Source: a virus. Taken from it: a DNA stretch of 20,182 nt. A program made the position numbers and the translations under genes. Under the pieces are notes generated by a model. The model was given only the letters and a program-made list of their open reading frames with translations, did not search any database and was not told where the DNA came from. Location of the stretch: positions 1 through 20,182 of the IMG/VR virus record IMGVR_UViG_3300037343_000117; one strand, 5' to 3'. Below, one piece after another: positions 5,306-15,154 of this stretch (positions within the stretch are counted from its first letter, which is position 1; each line of letters starts with the position of its first letter).

Positions 5306-6073
5306 CTAAGGTAGCCTAATTACTTGTCCAACATTAATTAGATTAACGTTGTCAATTTTATTAAGCTTTGCAAGTATTGCTACAGTTGTCTTGTATCTTC
5401 TAGCTATTGCTCCTAGTGTATCTCCAGATTTTACTGTATGGGTCTTTGGCTTAGATACCGTTGGCTTTTTGACAGGAGCTGAGACAGGCAAAGGCTTGGA
5501 TACCTTTACAGCCACTCTCTTTGTCCTTGGGACTTTCCTACTCTCAGGCTCGGCAGGTTGCTGTGGCTTTGGGGTAGCCTTTGGAGTGCTAACTTTTACT
5601 TCATTAAGAGCTATCATAGAAAGAATAAACTTTAATGGCTCTAGGAAACCCCTGCCATCTTGTGACCAGCCGTGCGTTCTTCCCTTCCATATTTCAAAAT
5701 GTAAATGAAGTCCTGTTACGTAGCCTGTGTCACCCATTACGCCGACTTGGTCTCCAGCCTTAACCATCTGACCCTGACGTACCTTCGAGGAACCATCCTG
5801 CAGGTGAGCGTAAAGTGATGTGTAGTATTTGCCACTGATGAAATGTCTAATAACAATGTAGTTACCGAAACCACCGCCTTTGGCGGTAGACTTCCTAGAT
5901 TTAAGAACTCTGCCATTCATAACGGCATAGACTTTTTCATTTTTCCTACCAGTAATGATATCGTCACCGTTATGGTGCCTAGTAGCTTTTTTTGTTACGG
6001 GGTCTATCCTCCAACCGAATGGCGAGGTGACTCTGTACTTTCCCTGCACAGGTAATGCGAATAAGTTTGACAT
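5306..6073 (-). CDS. M23 peptidase endolysin with C-terminal LysM
   Basis: A 255-residue protein. Residues about 15-130 are an M23 (LytM/lysostaphin-type) zinc metallopeptidase: H34-x3-D38 in HHNGDD, H90 in LYAHL, and H123-L-H125 in HLHFE complete the metal-binding and catalytic set. A Pro/Lys/Val-rich linker follows (about 162-210). A LysM peptidoglycan-binding repeat fills 211-255 (HTVKSGDTLGAIARRY ... NVGQVIRLP). It should cleave peptide cross-links in the host wall. There is no signal peptide, so release depends on a holin, and the holin candidate is two genes downstream. AAGGAGG 8 nt before the ATG gives a very strong SD, and a promoter is directly upstream. A virion-borne role cannot be excluded. 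Confidence 0.92.
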   Translation of the reverse strand: MSNLFALPVQGKYRVTSPFGWRIDPVTKKATRHHNGDDIITGRKNEKVYAVMNGRVLKSRKSTAKGGGFGNYIVIRHFISGKYYTSLYAHLQDGSSKVRQGQMVKAGDQVGVMGDTGYVTGLHLHFEIWKGRTHGWSQDGRGFLEPLKFILSMIALNEVKVSTPKATPKPQQPAEPESRKVPRTKRVAVKVSKPLPVSAPVKKPTVSKPKTHTVKSGDTLGAIARRYKTTVAILAKLNKIDNVNLINVGQVIRLP

Positions 6074-6095
6074 GTTTGTAATCCTCCTTACCTCT

Positions 6096-6104
6096 ATTAT
6101 AGCA
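6096..6104 (-). promoter_or_regulatory. Extended -10 promoter of the lysis cassette
   Basis: TGCTATAAT on the minus strand matches the extended -10 consensus. The start would be near 6089, giving a leader of about 15 nt that contains AAGGAGG. No -35 box is seen. It would drive endolysin, membrane protein, holin and probably the following small genes. Confidence 0.6.
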
Positions 6105-6131
6105 TGAAGGAAAGATCATATACTATGATAG

Positions 6132-6156
6132 TAAAAACTAAAACTTAACTAAGTTT
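6132..6156 (-). terminator. Weak A/T-rich terminator after 6205-6471
   Basis: On the minus strand AAACTT-AGTT-AAGTTT forms a 6-bp A/T-rich hairpin followed by TAGTTTTTAC. The stem is weak, but the U-run and the place between the 6205 stop and the lysis promoter fit a terminator. An adjacent GTTTAA-TT-TTAAAC palindrome (6153-6166) could be an operator instead. Confidence 0.4.
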
Positions 6157-6204
6157 AATTTTAAACAATTTGTGAAAGATTAATAGGAATGCTTCTATTG
6201 TGTC

Positions 6205-6471
6205 CTATTCGGTATCAAGAATGGCTTCTGGTTCTGGGCGTAAAGCTGGGTGAGTGTCTGGTGAGTTACCCGCTACAAACTCGCTTTCAGGGTCTACCAG
6301 TGAAGCGATAAACACTTCAGCCCAATCAGTTGCCTGAGCCGCATCTGCCCAAGGGGTAACGTCGGGCCAGTCTGGTTGGAACATAAAGGGTGCGCCGTTA
6401 TCGTTTGGGTTTTCGCTGTCCCAAATTCTGATGGCGTTGTCTGAGTCAATTTCAAAGCGGTAACGTGTCAT
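6205..6471 (-). CDS. Small acidic protein next to the propeller gene
   Basis: An 88-residue acidic protein (MTRYRFEIDSDNAIRIWDSE ... FQPDWPDVTPWADAAQATDW ... FIASLVDPE). It starts with a beta-hairpin-like segment, then a Trp-rich helix, then a Pro/Glu tail. Such short acidic proteins often follow tail-fibre or adhesin genes in aquatic phages and may be assembly helpers or small virion parts; that role is inferred from position only. SD AAAGGAG lies 7 nt before the ATG. It starts 11 nt after the propeller gene ends and is the last gene before a weak terminator. Confidence 0.65.
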   Translation of the reverse strand: MTRYRFEIDSDNAIRIWDSENPNDNGAPFMFQPDWPDVTPWADAAQATDWAEVFIASLVDPESEFVAGNSPDTHPALRPEPEAILDTE

Positions 6472-6482
6472 TGTTTTCTCCT

Positions 6483-7592
6483 TTATGGAAGGCTGATTAG
6501 TGGGGATTTTGGCTCTAGGGAAAGGAAGGTGGTTAGAGGGAGAGGGCTATTAGTGGTAATTTTTCCTGATTGACCGACAGCAACATAAAGCCCATCGCTG
6601 TAAGTCACGCCAAGGATAGTAGTAGTCCCAAAACCTGATGTTCTAGTAGTCCAAGTTATGCCATCAGTTGAGGTGGTCATTTTTCCTGATAAACCGACAG
6701 CCACATAAAGCCCATCGCCGTAGGCCACACCAATGATACCAGTAGTCCCAAATCCTGATGTTCTAGTAGTCCAAGTTATGCCATCAGTTGAGGTGGTCAT
6801 TTTTCCAGAATCACCGACTGCAACATAAAGCCCATCGCCGTAGGTCACGCCATTAATTCCAGTAGTCCCAAACTCTGATGTCCTAGTTGTCCAAGTGATG
6901 CCGTCTGGTGAGGTGGTCAATGTTCCTGATTGACCGACAGCAACATACAGCCCATCGCCGTAAGTCACGCCCCAGATAACAGCAGTCCCAAACCCTGATG
7001 TCCGAGTTGTCCAAGTAGTGCCATCAGTTGAGGTGGTCATTTTTCCTGATTGACCGACAGCCACATAAAGCCCATCGCCGTAGGTCACGCCCTGGATATT
7101 AGTAGTCCCAAACCCTGATGTCCTAGTTGTCCAAGTGATGCCGTCTGGTGAGGTGGTCAATGTTCCTGATTCACCGACTGCAACATAAAGCCCATCGCCG
7201 TAAGTCACGCCATAGATACGAGTAGTCCCAAAACCTGATGTCCTAGATGTCCAAGTAGTGCCATCAGTTGAAGTTGTCAGTTTTCCATCTCGACCTACAA
7301 CAACATAAAGCCCATCGCCGTAGGTCACGCCATTAATTCCAGTAGTCCCAAACCCTGATGTTCTAGTAGTCCAGTCGTCTAAAACGTATTGTGCAGCCGC
7401 TATCAAACTAGCAATTCCACTTGGGTAATTTAGCAACCCAGCGTTACCGTTTACAGCTACACCGCCAACAGTTATAGGGGCAGTTGAGCTAACATCATAA
7501 AGCCCCGCCGCTAGGTCTACTGTGTAAGTCCCTGCCGCTGTGATGTTGTAGTTAAAGGTTGCTGCTGGTGCAGGCATACTAAATCTAGCCAC
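6483..7592 (-). CDS. Seven-repeat beta-propeller-like tail or adhesin protein
   Basis: The 369-residue protein has an N-terminal domain (1-73, Ala/Gly/Thr-rich, like virion attachment domains) followed by seven tandem 40-residue repeats (74-353) of the form WTTRTSGFGTTxIxGVTYGD / GLYVAVGxSGKMTTSTDGIT. Seven blade-sized repeats of this length suggest a closed seven-bladed beta propeller; such repeats occur in phage tail fibres and surface adhesins. Within the repeats nearly all residues are fixed, while positions 12 and 14 (and 28) change from repeat to repeat, as for exposed loops that touch a receptor. The GTG start overlaps the upstream TAG by one base with AGGGAA before it; an ATG five codons later is a less likely alternative. 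Virion location and receptor role are inferred. Confidence 0.8.
   Translation of the reverse strand: MARFSMPAPAATFNYNITAAGTYTVDLAAGLYDVSSTAPITVGGVAVNGNAGLLNYPSGIASLIAAAQYVLDDWTTRTSGFGTTGINGVTYGDGLYVVVGRDGKLTTSTDGTTWTSRTSGFGTTRIYGVTYGDGLYVAVGESGTLTTSPDGITWTTRTSGFGTTNIQGVTYGDGLYVAVGQSGKMTTSTDGTTWTTRTSGFGTAVIWGVTYGDGLYVAVGQSGTLTTSPDGITWTTRTSEFGTTGINGVTYGDGLYVAVGDSGKMTTSTDGITWTTRTSGFGTTGIIGVAYGDGLYVAVGLSGKMTTSTDGITWTTRTSGFGTTTILGVTYSDGLYVAVGQSGKITTNSPLPLTTFLSLEPKSPLISLP
6534..7373 (-). repeat. Seven tandem 120-bp repeats
   Basis: Seven in-frame units of exactly 120 bp encode the 40-residue blades. Units 1-4 also show a 240-bp pattern: units 2 and 4 share SGTLTTSPDGIT, units 1 and 3 share the TTSTDGTT ending, which suggests growth by duplication of a pair. 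Between the fixed strings CACGC and AGTAGTCCCA (plus strand) each unit has a 10-bp window that differs in almost every copy (6611-6620, 6731-6740, 6851-6860, 6971-6980, 7091-7100, 7211-7220, 7331-7340); two copies (6851 and 7331) are the same. Confidence 0.92.
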
Positions 7593-7873
7593 TAGCTTCC
7601 CTGCTCTAGGTTAAGATTTAAGACAGCTACCTGAGCTCCTGCGAGTTCAGAAATTGCGTGTATAGAGTCTTTTCCAGACAACTCGACAGACCATGCCTGG
7701 TTTGGTGCTATTCTAAATCCATAACTAGACAAAGAAACATCTTCAGCACCTATATAGATGTTTCCCTCTAGGTTAATGTTTTGGATAGTTATGTCGGCAC
7801 CGCCGTGTGTTCCTGGTGAAGATAGCCTTGTTCCCTCGGAGTTGGAGAGATTTACTAATTGATGAGATGTCAT
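7592..7873 (-). CDS. Small structural-type beta protein
   Basis: A 93-residue protein starting MTSHQLVNLSNSEGTRLSSP. The core ADITIQNINLEGNIYIGAED, then YGFRIAPNQAWSVEL and DSIHAISELAGAQVAVLNL has the strand pattern of small phage virion proteins (decoration, neck or tail accessory) in which a glycine-rich strand 'NIYIG..DV' is followed by 'G..I.PNQ..SVEL'. The frame extends upstream to a GTG at 7891, but those codons coincide with a perfect extended -10 box, so the ATG at 7873 is chosen. It overlaps the propeller gene by one base, so the two are coupled. Role inferred from similarity of pattern and neighbours. Confidence 0.7.
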   Translation of the reverse strand: MTSHQLVNLSNSEGTRLSSPGTHGGADITIQNINLEGNIYIGAEDVSLSSYGFRIAPNQAWSVELSGKDSIHAISELAGAQVAVLNLNLEQGS

Positions 7874-7879
7874 GACTAA

Positions 7880-7888
7880 ATTATACCA
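7880..7888 (-). promoter_or_regulatory. Leaderless extended -10 promoter of the structural cassette
   Basis: TGGTATAAT on the minus strand ends exactly 6 nt before the ATG at 7873, the same spacing as at 1546. The mRNA would start at the start codon; no SD is present. It lies about 20 nt after the tRNA-Thr 3' end, separating the tRNA unit from the structural genes. Confidence 0.6.
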
Positions 7889-7906
7889 CACTTTTCTTTA
7901 ATCTCA

Positions 7907-7981
7907 GAGCCTCAAGCAGGTCTCGAACCCGCCACCTACGCATTACAAGTGCGTCGCTCTACCAGATGAGCTATTGAGGCT
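7907..7981 (-). tRNA. tRNA-Thr (anticodon UGU)
   Basis: The acceptor arms AGCCTCA and TGAGGCT pair fully. The D arm has AGCTCATCTGGTAGAGC, the anticodon arm is CGCAC-TTGTAAT-GCG with anticodon TGT, and the T arm carries GGGTTCGAGACC. The 3' CCA is not encoded. It is the last of three tRNAs on the minus strand. Confidence 0.92.
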
Positions 7982-7983
7982 AG

Positions 7984-8024
7984 TGTCCAATTTTATCCCT
8001 ATACCCGTGGGAGTGGCTTGGACA
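7984..8024. repeat. Inverted repeat in the tRNA-Asp/tRNA-Thr spacer
   Basis: TGTCCAA (7984-7990) and TTGGACA (8018-8024) are perfect complements enclosing a smaller TCCC/GGGA pairing. It fills nearly the whole 53-bp spacer between two tRNAs and may guide processing of the precursor. Confidence 0.5.
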
Positions 8025-8034
8025 ATACCATTAG

Positions 8035-8107
8035 CGTCTACGATCAGATTTGAACTGACGATCCCCTGGCTGACAACCAGGTGCTTTAACCGCTAAGCTA
8101 CGTAGAC
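8035..8107 (-). tRNA. tRNA-Asp (anticodon GUC)
   Basis: Acceptor arms GTCTACG and CGTAGAC pair fully, with G as discriminator. The D arm has AGCTTAGCGGTTAAAGC, the anticodon arm CCTGG-TTGTCAG-CCAGG with anticodon GTC, and the T arm GTCAGTTCAAATCTGAT. CCA is not encoded. Confidence 0.93.
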
Positions 8108-8293
8108 TTGTGTGATGCATGGTTGACTAAACCACCATCACCGACTCTTTACTCAAAAACCTGCGAGTAACAGCACCATTACAGGTCTTTTACCTGCTGA
8201 AGGCTTTGGTATGCCCGTTCTTATTTATTTGGCAAAAAACCTACCATCTAGTGATTCGACACTAGCACCTAATCTGAGAAGTCACTCTCATTG
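8108..8293 (-). other. Hairpin-rich tRNA spacer with tRNA-like arms
   Basis: This 186-bp spacer between tRNA-Asn and tRNA-Asp has no ORF but several hairpins on the minus strand: TGAGA-GTGACT-TCTCA, CTAGTG-TCGAAT-CACTAG, CAGGT-AAAAG-ACCTG, TTACTC...GAGTAA, and GTGATG...CATCAC with an inner GGTT/AACC. The first two resemble an anticodon arm and a T arm (TCGAAT loop, one base shorter than normal) but there is no D arm or acceptor stem. It may be a decayed tRNA or a structured processing element. A T6 run follows the second hairpin 8 nt later. Confidence 0.45.
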
Positions 8294-8366
8294 CTGCCCC
8301 ACCTGGACTCGAACCAGGAACATCAGAGTTAACAGCTCTGCACTCTGCCAATTGAGCTATGGGGCA
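8294..8366 (-). tRNA. tRNA-Asn (anticodon GUU)
   Basis: Acceptor arms TGCCCCA and TGGGGCA pair fully, with G as discriminator. The D arm has AGCTCAATTGGCAGAGT, the anticodon arm CAGAG-CTGTTAA-CTCTG with anticodon GTT, and the T arm CCTGGTTCGAGTCCAGG. CCA is not encoded. It follows the small acidic gene by 10 nt and is probably co-transcribed with it. Confidence 0.94.
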
Positions 8367-8376
8367 AGGTAAATTA

Positions 8377-8550
8377 CTAACTAATAAGCTTTACTACATG
8401 CATACATGGGTCTCCACCGTCTTCCCAATCTGCTGCCTCTTCATCTGTCATGTAGGGGTCTCCGTCATGAGTGTTGCAAAATGCCTCGGTTACCCAGCCT
8501 TTATCAATACCAATTTTTAACCAGTCTCTGATGCCCAGATCTTCACTCAT
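8377..8550 (-). CDS. Small acidic Cys/His protein common in actinophages
   Basis: A 57-residue protein starting MSEDLGIRDWLKIG with the pattern FCNTHDGDPYMTDEEAADWE and GGDPCMHVVKL. The Cys-x2-His-Asp-Gly and DPC-x-H-V-V motifs recur in tiny acidic proteins of actinobacteria and their phages; no function is known, and the Cys/His residues may bind a metal. SD AGGAGG lies 8 nt before the ATG, among the strongest in the window, and a consensus promoter is directly upstream. It is followed by the tRNA genes in the same direction, so it is the leader gene of the tRNA unit. It is too short for many ORF callers. Confidence 0.82.
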   Translation of the reverse strand: MSEDLGIRDWLKIGIDKGWVTEAFCNTHDGDPYMTDEEAADWEDGGDPCMHVVKLIS

Positions 8551-8577
8551 GACTAATCCCTCCTAGATTGTATACCA

Positions 8578-8606
8578 AGTATACAGGAACTAGAAGGGAT
8601 TGTCAA
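8578..8606 (-). promoter_or_regulatory. Consensus sigma-70-type promoter of the tRNA unit
   Basis: TTGACA (8601-8606) and TATACT (8578-8583) on the minus strand are separated by exactly 17 bp. It starts 13 bp after the glyA stop and is the only full -35/-10 promoter found in the window. A second TATAC repeat follows immediately. It would drive the small acidic gene and the three tRNAs. Confidence 0.8.
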
Positions 8607-8618
8607 GCAAAGTTGAGA

Positions 8619-9853
8619 CTAATAAAGCTTATAAGCCTGAGTAAGACGCCTTACTCTATTCATTGCAGAGTTAGGAGACATTTTGCTTAACAGAAGGTCT
8701 GCGATAACATCTGCTACCTCTTGGAATTCCTCATCCCCGAAGCCTCTTGTAGCTAAGGCAGGAGTTCCGATTCTAAGTCCAGAAGTGACCATAGGCGATC
8801 TGCTGTCAAAAGGTACTGAGTTTCTATTAACTGTGATGCCAGAGCTATGAAGAAGATCTTCTGCTTCTTTGCCACTAATATTAGAGTTAGACAAGTCTAC
8901 TATTAAGAGGTGCACATCTGTTCCCCCAGTTAAGATATTTATTCCTCGATCTACCAGTGTCTCTGCTATAACTTTTGCTCCAGAGATTGTTCTCTCTTGA
9001 CGCTCTTTAAATTCTGGAAGCATAGCTAACTTAAACGCGACGGCCTTGGCAGCTATCACATGCATTAGAGGACCGCCCTGCTGTCCAGGGAACACTGCGG
9101 AGTTTATTCTTTTGGCAATGTCTGCATCCTGGCTAAGGATTACTCCGGACCTTGGCCCTCCCAATGTTTTATGAACTGTTGTAGAAACTGCATCAGCAAA
9201 AGGGAATGGGCTTGGGTGCAGGTCAGCTGCAACCAGTCCAGAGAAGTGAGCCATGTCTACCCAAAGCTTTGCTCCAACCTCATTAGCGATGCTTCTAAAG
9301 GCATCGAAATCAAGGTGCCTGGAGTATGCAGACCAGCCAGCAATTAAAACTTGAGGCCTGTGCTCTAGAGCCTTGTCTCTTACCTCATCCATGTCTATTA
9401 AGTTAGTTAATGGATCTACACCGTATGATGTAGCTTTATAGTTTCTACCCGAAAAGTTGAGCTTCATCCCGTGGGTTAGGTGACCACCGTGAGACAGCTC
9501 CATCCCGAGAATAGTATCTCCTGGTGAAGCCAACGCATGAAGCACAGCTGCACTAGCACTTGAGCCAGAGTGGGGTTGAACGTTTGCATACTTTGCACCA
9601 AAGAGTTGTTTTACCCTGGAGATTGCTAGGTTCTCTATCTCATCTACAAACTCACAGCCTCCATAGTAGCGCTTTCCAGGGTAACCCTCAGCGTACTTAT
9701 TGGTGAGGACTGAACCCTGTGCCTCCATGATCGACAATGGTACAAAGTTTTCACTTGCAATCATCTCAAGAGTATTGTTTTGTCTTGACTTTTCTTGTTG
9801 TATGAAATCAAATACCTCAGAGTCTACCTCTTCAAGTGTCTGGTAGAACGTCA

Positions 9854-9854
<1 letters not shown>
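8619..9854 (-). CDS. glyA: Serine hydroxymethyltransferase
   Basis: A full-length 411-residue PLP enzyme converting serine and tetrahydrofolate to glycine and 5,10-methylene-THF. Landmarks: [10 protein letters not shown] (30-39), [15 protein letters not shown] (52-66), NVQPHSGS (91-98), [11 protein letters not shown] (199-209, cofactor-binding D200 and H203), [14 protein letters not shown] with Schiff-base K229, [11 protein letters not shown], and the C-terminal [21 protein letters not shown] instead of TLRGPR is typical of actinobacterial SHMT. Starts at GTG overlapping the nrdF stop (TAGTG), so coupled to it. In a phage it most likely feeds methylene-THF to thymidylate synthesis alongside the reductase. 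It appears intact and was probably taken from a host. Confidence 0.95.
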
Positions 9855-12957
<3,103 letters not shown>

Positions 12958-12968
<11 letters not shown>

Positions 12969-13362
12969 ATAGTATTTCCAACCTATTCTTGACCTCTATG
13001 ACGTCATCTTGTGTACCAAAAATTTCTATTCTAGCGACCAGTGGTACTCCTGCTTTGCTAGATATCATGTGTGCTGCTTTACAAAAATCTTCTCCAAAGT
13101 TAGTGTTGCCGAAGCCAACTACCCCTTGGAGCTTTTCACGATTGTTTCTGTTATTTAAGAATCTTCGAACCTGTCTTGGGATTGCGTGCGTGTCGCTGCC
13201 TCCACCATAAGTCGGAACAAAGAGAACATAAGGATTATCCATAATAATAGGCTCGCTATCACTAGACCTAATAGGAATAGGAATAGCGTTCTCATTTATT
13301 TTCTCCGCGAATCTCTTGGTGTTACCAGAATAGTTTGAAAAATATACAATAGTTATGGACAC
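12958..13362 (-). CDS. nrdI: NrdI flavoprotein
   Basis: A 134-residue flavodoxin-like protein: [16 protein letters not shown] binds the FMN phosphate, [20 protein letters not shown] and [14 protein letters not shown] line the flavin site. NrdI supplies superoxide or hydroperoxide to assemble the Mn(III)2-tyrosyl radical of NrdF, which suits growth with little iron. GTG start with AAAGG 5 nt upstream; the SD lies in the end of terL. It begins 10 nt after the large terminase stop, so the reductase genes continue the packaging operon, and it overlaps nrdE. Confidence 0.94.
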
Positions 13363-13372
13363 TGGGACCTTT

Positions 13373-15154
13373 CTAGATTAAATTAAACTGACCCAGATAG
13401 TCTTCTAAATCTTTTTGCTCTGGCCTATATCTTATCACATTTCTGTCCTTATCCGCAAGCTCTTGTGGTGACTTAGCTCTATCTCTAAACGTGTGGATTT
13501 GAACTTCTTGGTTAGTGTTCTTTGGTGTATGGGATATAGCTCCATAGATGGCTCCACAAACAGCGTCTGCTAGGTCTTTGGAGGACTTTCTCGGGTGGTC
13601 TACCCTGTTACCCTTCATAATCTTTAGCTCTGTTAGCTCTTCAAACAACAAATCAATCATTGGCATCGCTAGTCGCTCTTCATAGATAAGCATTGCCATA
13701 TCCTCGTAATGTTTCTTGGCTACCGATACCGTCTCAGTTCTGATCCCAACAGACTTTAGCTCATTCTGAATATCAAAGGACTGCCAGCGGTCAAAGGAGA
13801 CCATTCCAATATCGAATCCTAGCCTGCGTAGGTTCTGAATCCACTGCTTAACCTCTGAAAGATCTACTGGCCCCTCAACACGTGGCTCCCAATAGACTAC
13901 AGCGTCTACCACTACTACTGGAGCTACCTGCTCATAATCTTTAATTACCTGAATATTTACCCAACGATCTACGTGAGCAATGGCAACAGCACACTTGTCG
14001 TGTCGTTGTGCAAGGTCAGCGTGAACATAATACTTCTTAGTTGGGTCTGGCTTAAACGTTTCCTCGAACCTCTTGAAACCGTCTATGGGGTTTCTGATGG
14101 TCATAGCGTTTTGGACCTTGTCCCTCTGCTTAAAGAAAGCATCTGAGGAGAACCTTGGAACGCAAGCAAACCTCTGCATGGCATCAGCAAGGTCTGTGTA
14201 AAAGGCTATCTTGAAGTCATCGATCTTACGTGTAGGGTTAACCACCCAAGTGGGACGCTTTAGAGCAAACATCCCTGGATACTTGTAAGTAAGGATTGTG
14301 TCCTCTTCCCAGTCAATCTCTAAAGAATTTCCTGGGGCGTCTTCTGGCAACTCATCATTCATAATAAACTTATGATGCTTTGTCACTACCTCTTTTTCCA
14401 TTACGACATCGTCATATCTTTGAGAGATGAAGTCTCCTGGGTAACGTGGAAAAGATAGCAATGCAACCTTACCCAAGTCTGGGAACCGAGAGTCTACCGA
14501 AGCACGAAATGCCTTGTATATATTATCTGCGGTCTTGGCCTGCTCGTTGCCTGTTCCGACCTCAGAGGCGAAGCCAGAGATCTCATCTAGAACTGCCAAG
14601 ATCAGGTTTAGGCCCTCATGAGACTCGCGCTCGGAGTGTCCAGAATAAACCGTTATTGAATGGTCAAACTCTATGCTATCCATTTTTGCATAGTACTTAC
14701 CTTGAAACCAAGGAGACCTTTCAATCTTAGATTTAAAGCCTTTAAAGAAAACGTTCTTTGCCTGCTGTGCATTTATAGCAATGTTAATAATGTCGATGGC
14801 GTCTCCGCCGGGCTTTCCAAAATATCTTGCGGGGTCCTTTAAGCAAAGAAGCTTGTACACAATATATGCACAGGCAACTGTAGAGGTAAAGTCTTTTCCG
14901 CTACCCTTTCCCAGCTGGAGGATAACTTCGTTCTTGGTATATTTTTTATAGTAGCGAGTGCCCTCTTCAAAACCCATAAGCTCTATGAGGTCTTCTTTTC
15001 TGTAGATCTGACTCATAGCCTCCACAATGTCATACTGACTCTGGGATAAGGTCGGCTGACCAAGATAGTCAATTCCCTCAACAAAGGTCTTGGCGTCTAC
15101 GGGAACCTCTGCGAATGGGCTATCTTGCAGCGCCTCTAAGAAATCATCAAACAT
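13373..15154 (-). CDS. terL: Terminase large subunit
   Basis: A 593-residue packaging motor. The ATPase has Walker A LGKGSGKD (81-88, K87), and Walker B LILAVLDE (184-191, D190/E191). The C-terminal RNase H-like nuclease has acidic residues D380 (YVHADLAQ), D455 (MVSFDRWQS) and D527 or D530 (SSKDLADAVCGA). It drives DNA into the procapsid and cuts it at the ends of packaging. The ATG overlaps the small terminase stop by one base (TAATG). The product is complete. No portal or capsid gene lies nearby; instead the reductase genes follow directly, which is an unusual order. Confidence 0.96.
   Translation of the reverse strand: MFDDFLEALQDSPFAEVPVDAKTFVEGIDYLGQPTLSQSQYDIVEAMSQIYRKEDLIELMGFEEGTRYYKKYTKNEVILQLGKGSGKDFTSTVACAYIVYKLLCLKDPARYFGKPGGDAIDIINIAINAQQAKNVFFKGFKSKIERSPWFQGKYYAKMDSIEFDHSITVYSGHSERESHEGLNLILAVLDEISGFASEVGTGNEQAKTADNIYKAFRASVDSRFPDLGKVALLSFPRYPGDFISQRYDDVVMEKEVVTKHHKFIMNDELPEDAPGNSLEIDWEEDTILTYKYPGMFALKRPTWVVNPTRKIDDFKIAFYTDLADAMQRFACVPRFSSDAFFKQRDKVQNAMTIRNPIDGFKRFEETFKPDPTKKYYVHADLAQRHDKCAVAIAHVDRWVNIQVIKDYEQVAPVVVVDAVVYWEPRVEGPVDLSEVKQWIQNLRRLGFDIGMVSFDRWQSFDIQNELKSVGIRTETVSVAKKHYEDMAMLIYEERLAMPMIDLLFEELTELKIMKGNRVDHPRKSSKDLADAVCGAIYGAISHTPKNTNQEVQIHTFRDRAKSPQELADKDRNVIRYRPEQKDLEDYLGQFNLI

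Noticed and set aside
5349-5708. 119-residue plus-strand frame opposite the endolysin
   Set aside because: It is the antisense shadow of the Pro/Lys/Val linker and LysM region, with no SD.
6483-7592. Diversity-generating retroelement target
   Set aside because: No reverse transcriptase or template repeat is in the window and the variation is spread among repeats rather than in one C-terminal region.
7592-7891. GTG start at 7891 for the small structural gene
   Set aside because: Those codons coincide with TGGTATAAT; the ATG at 7873 is the first codon after the promoter.
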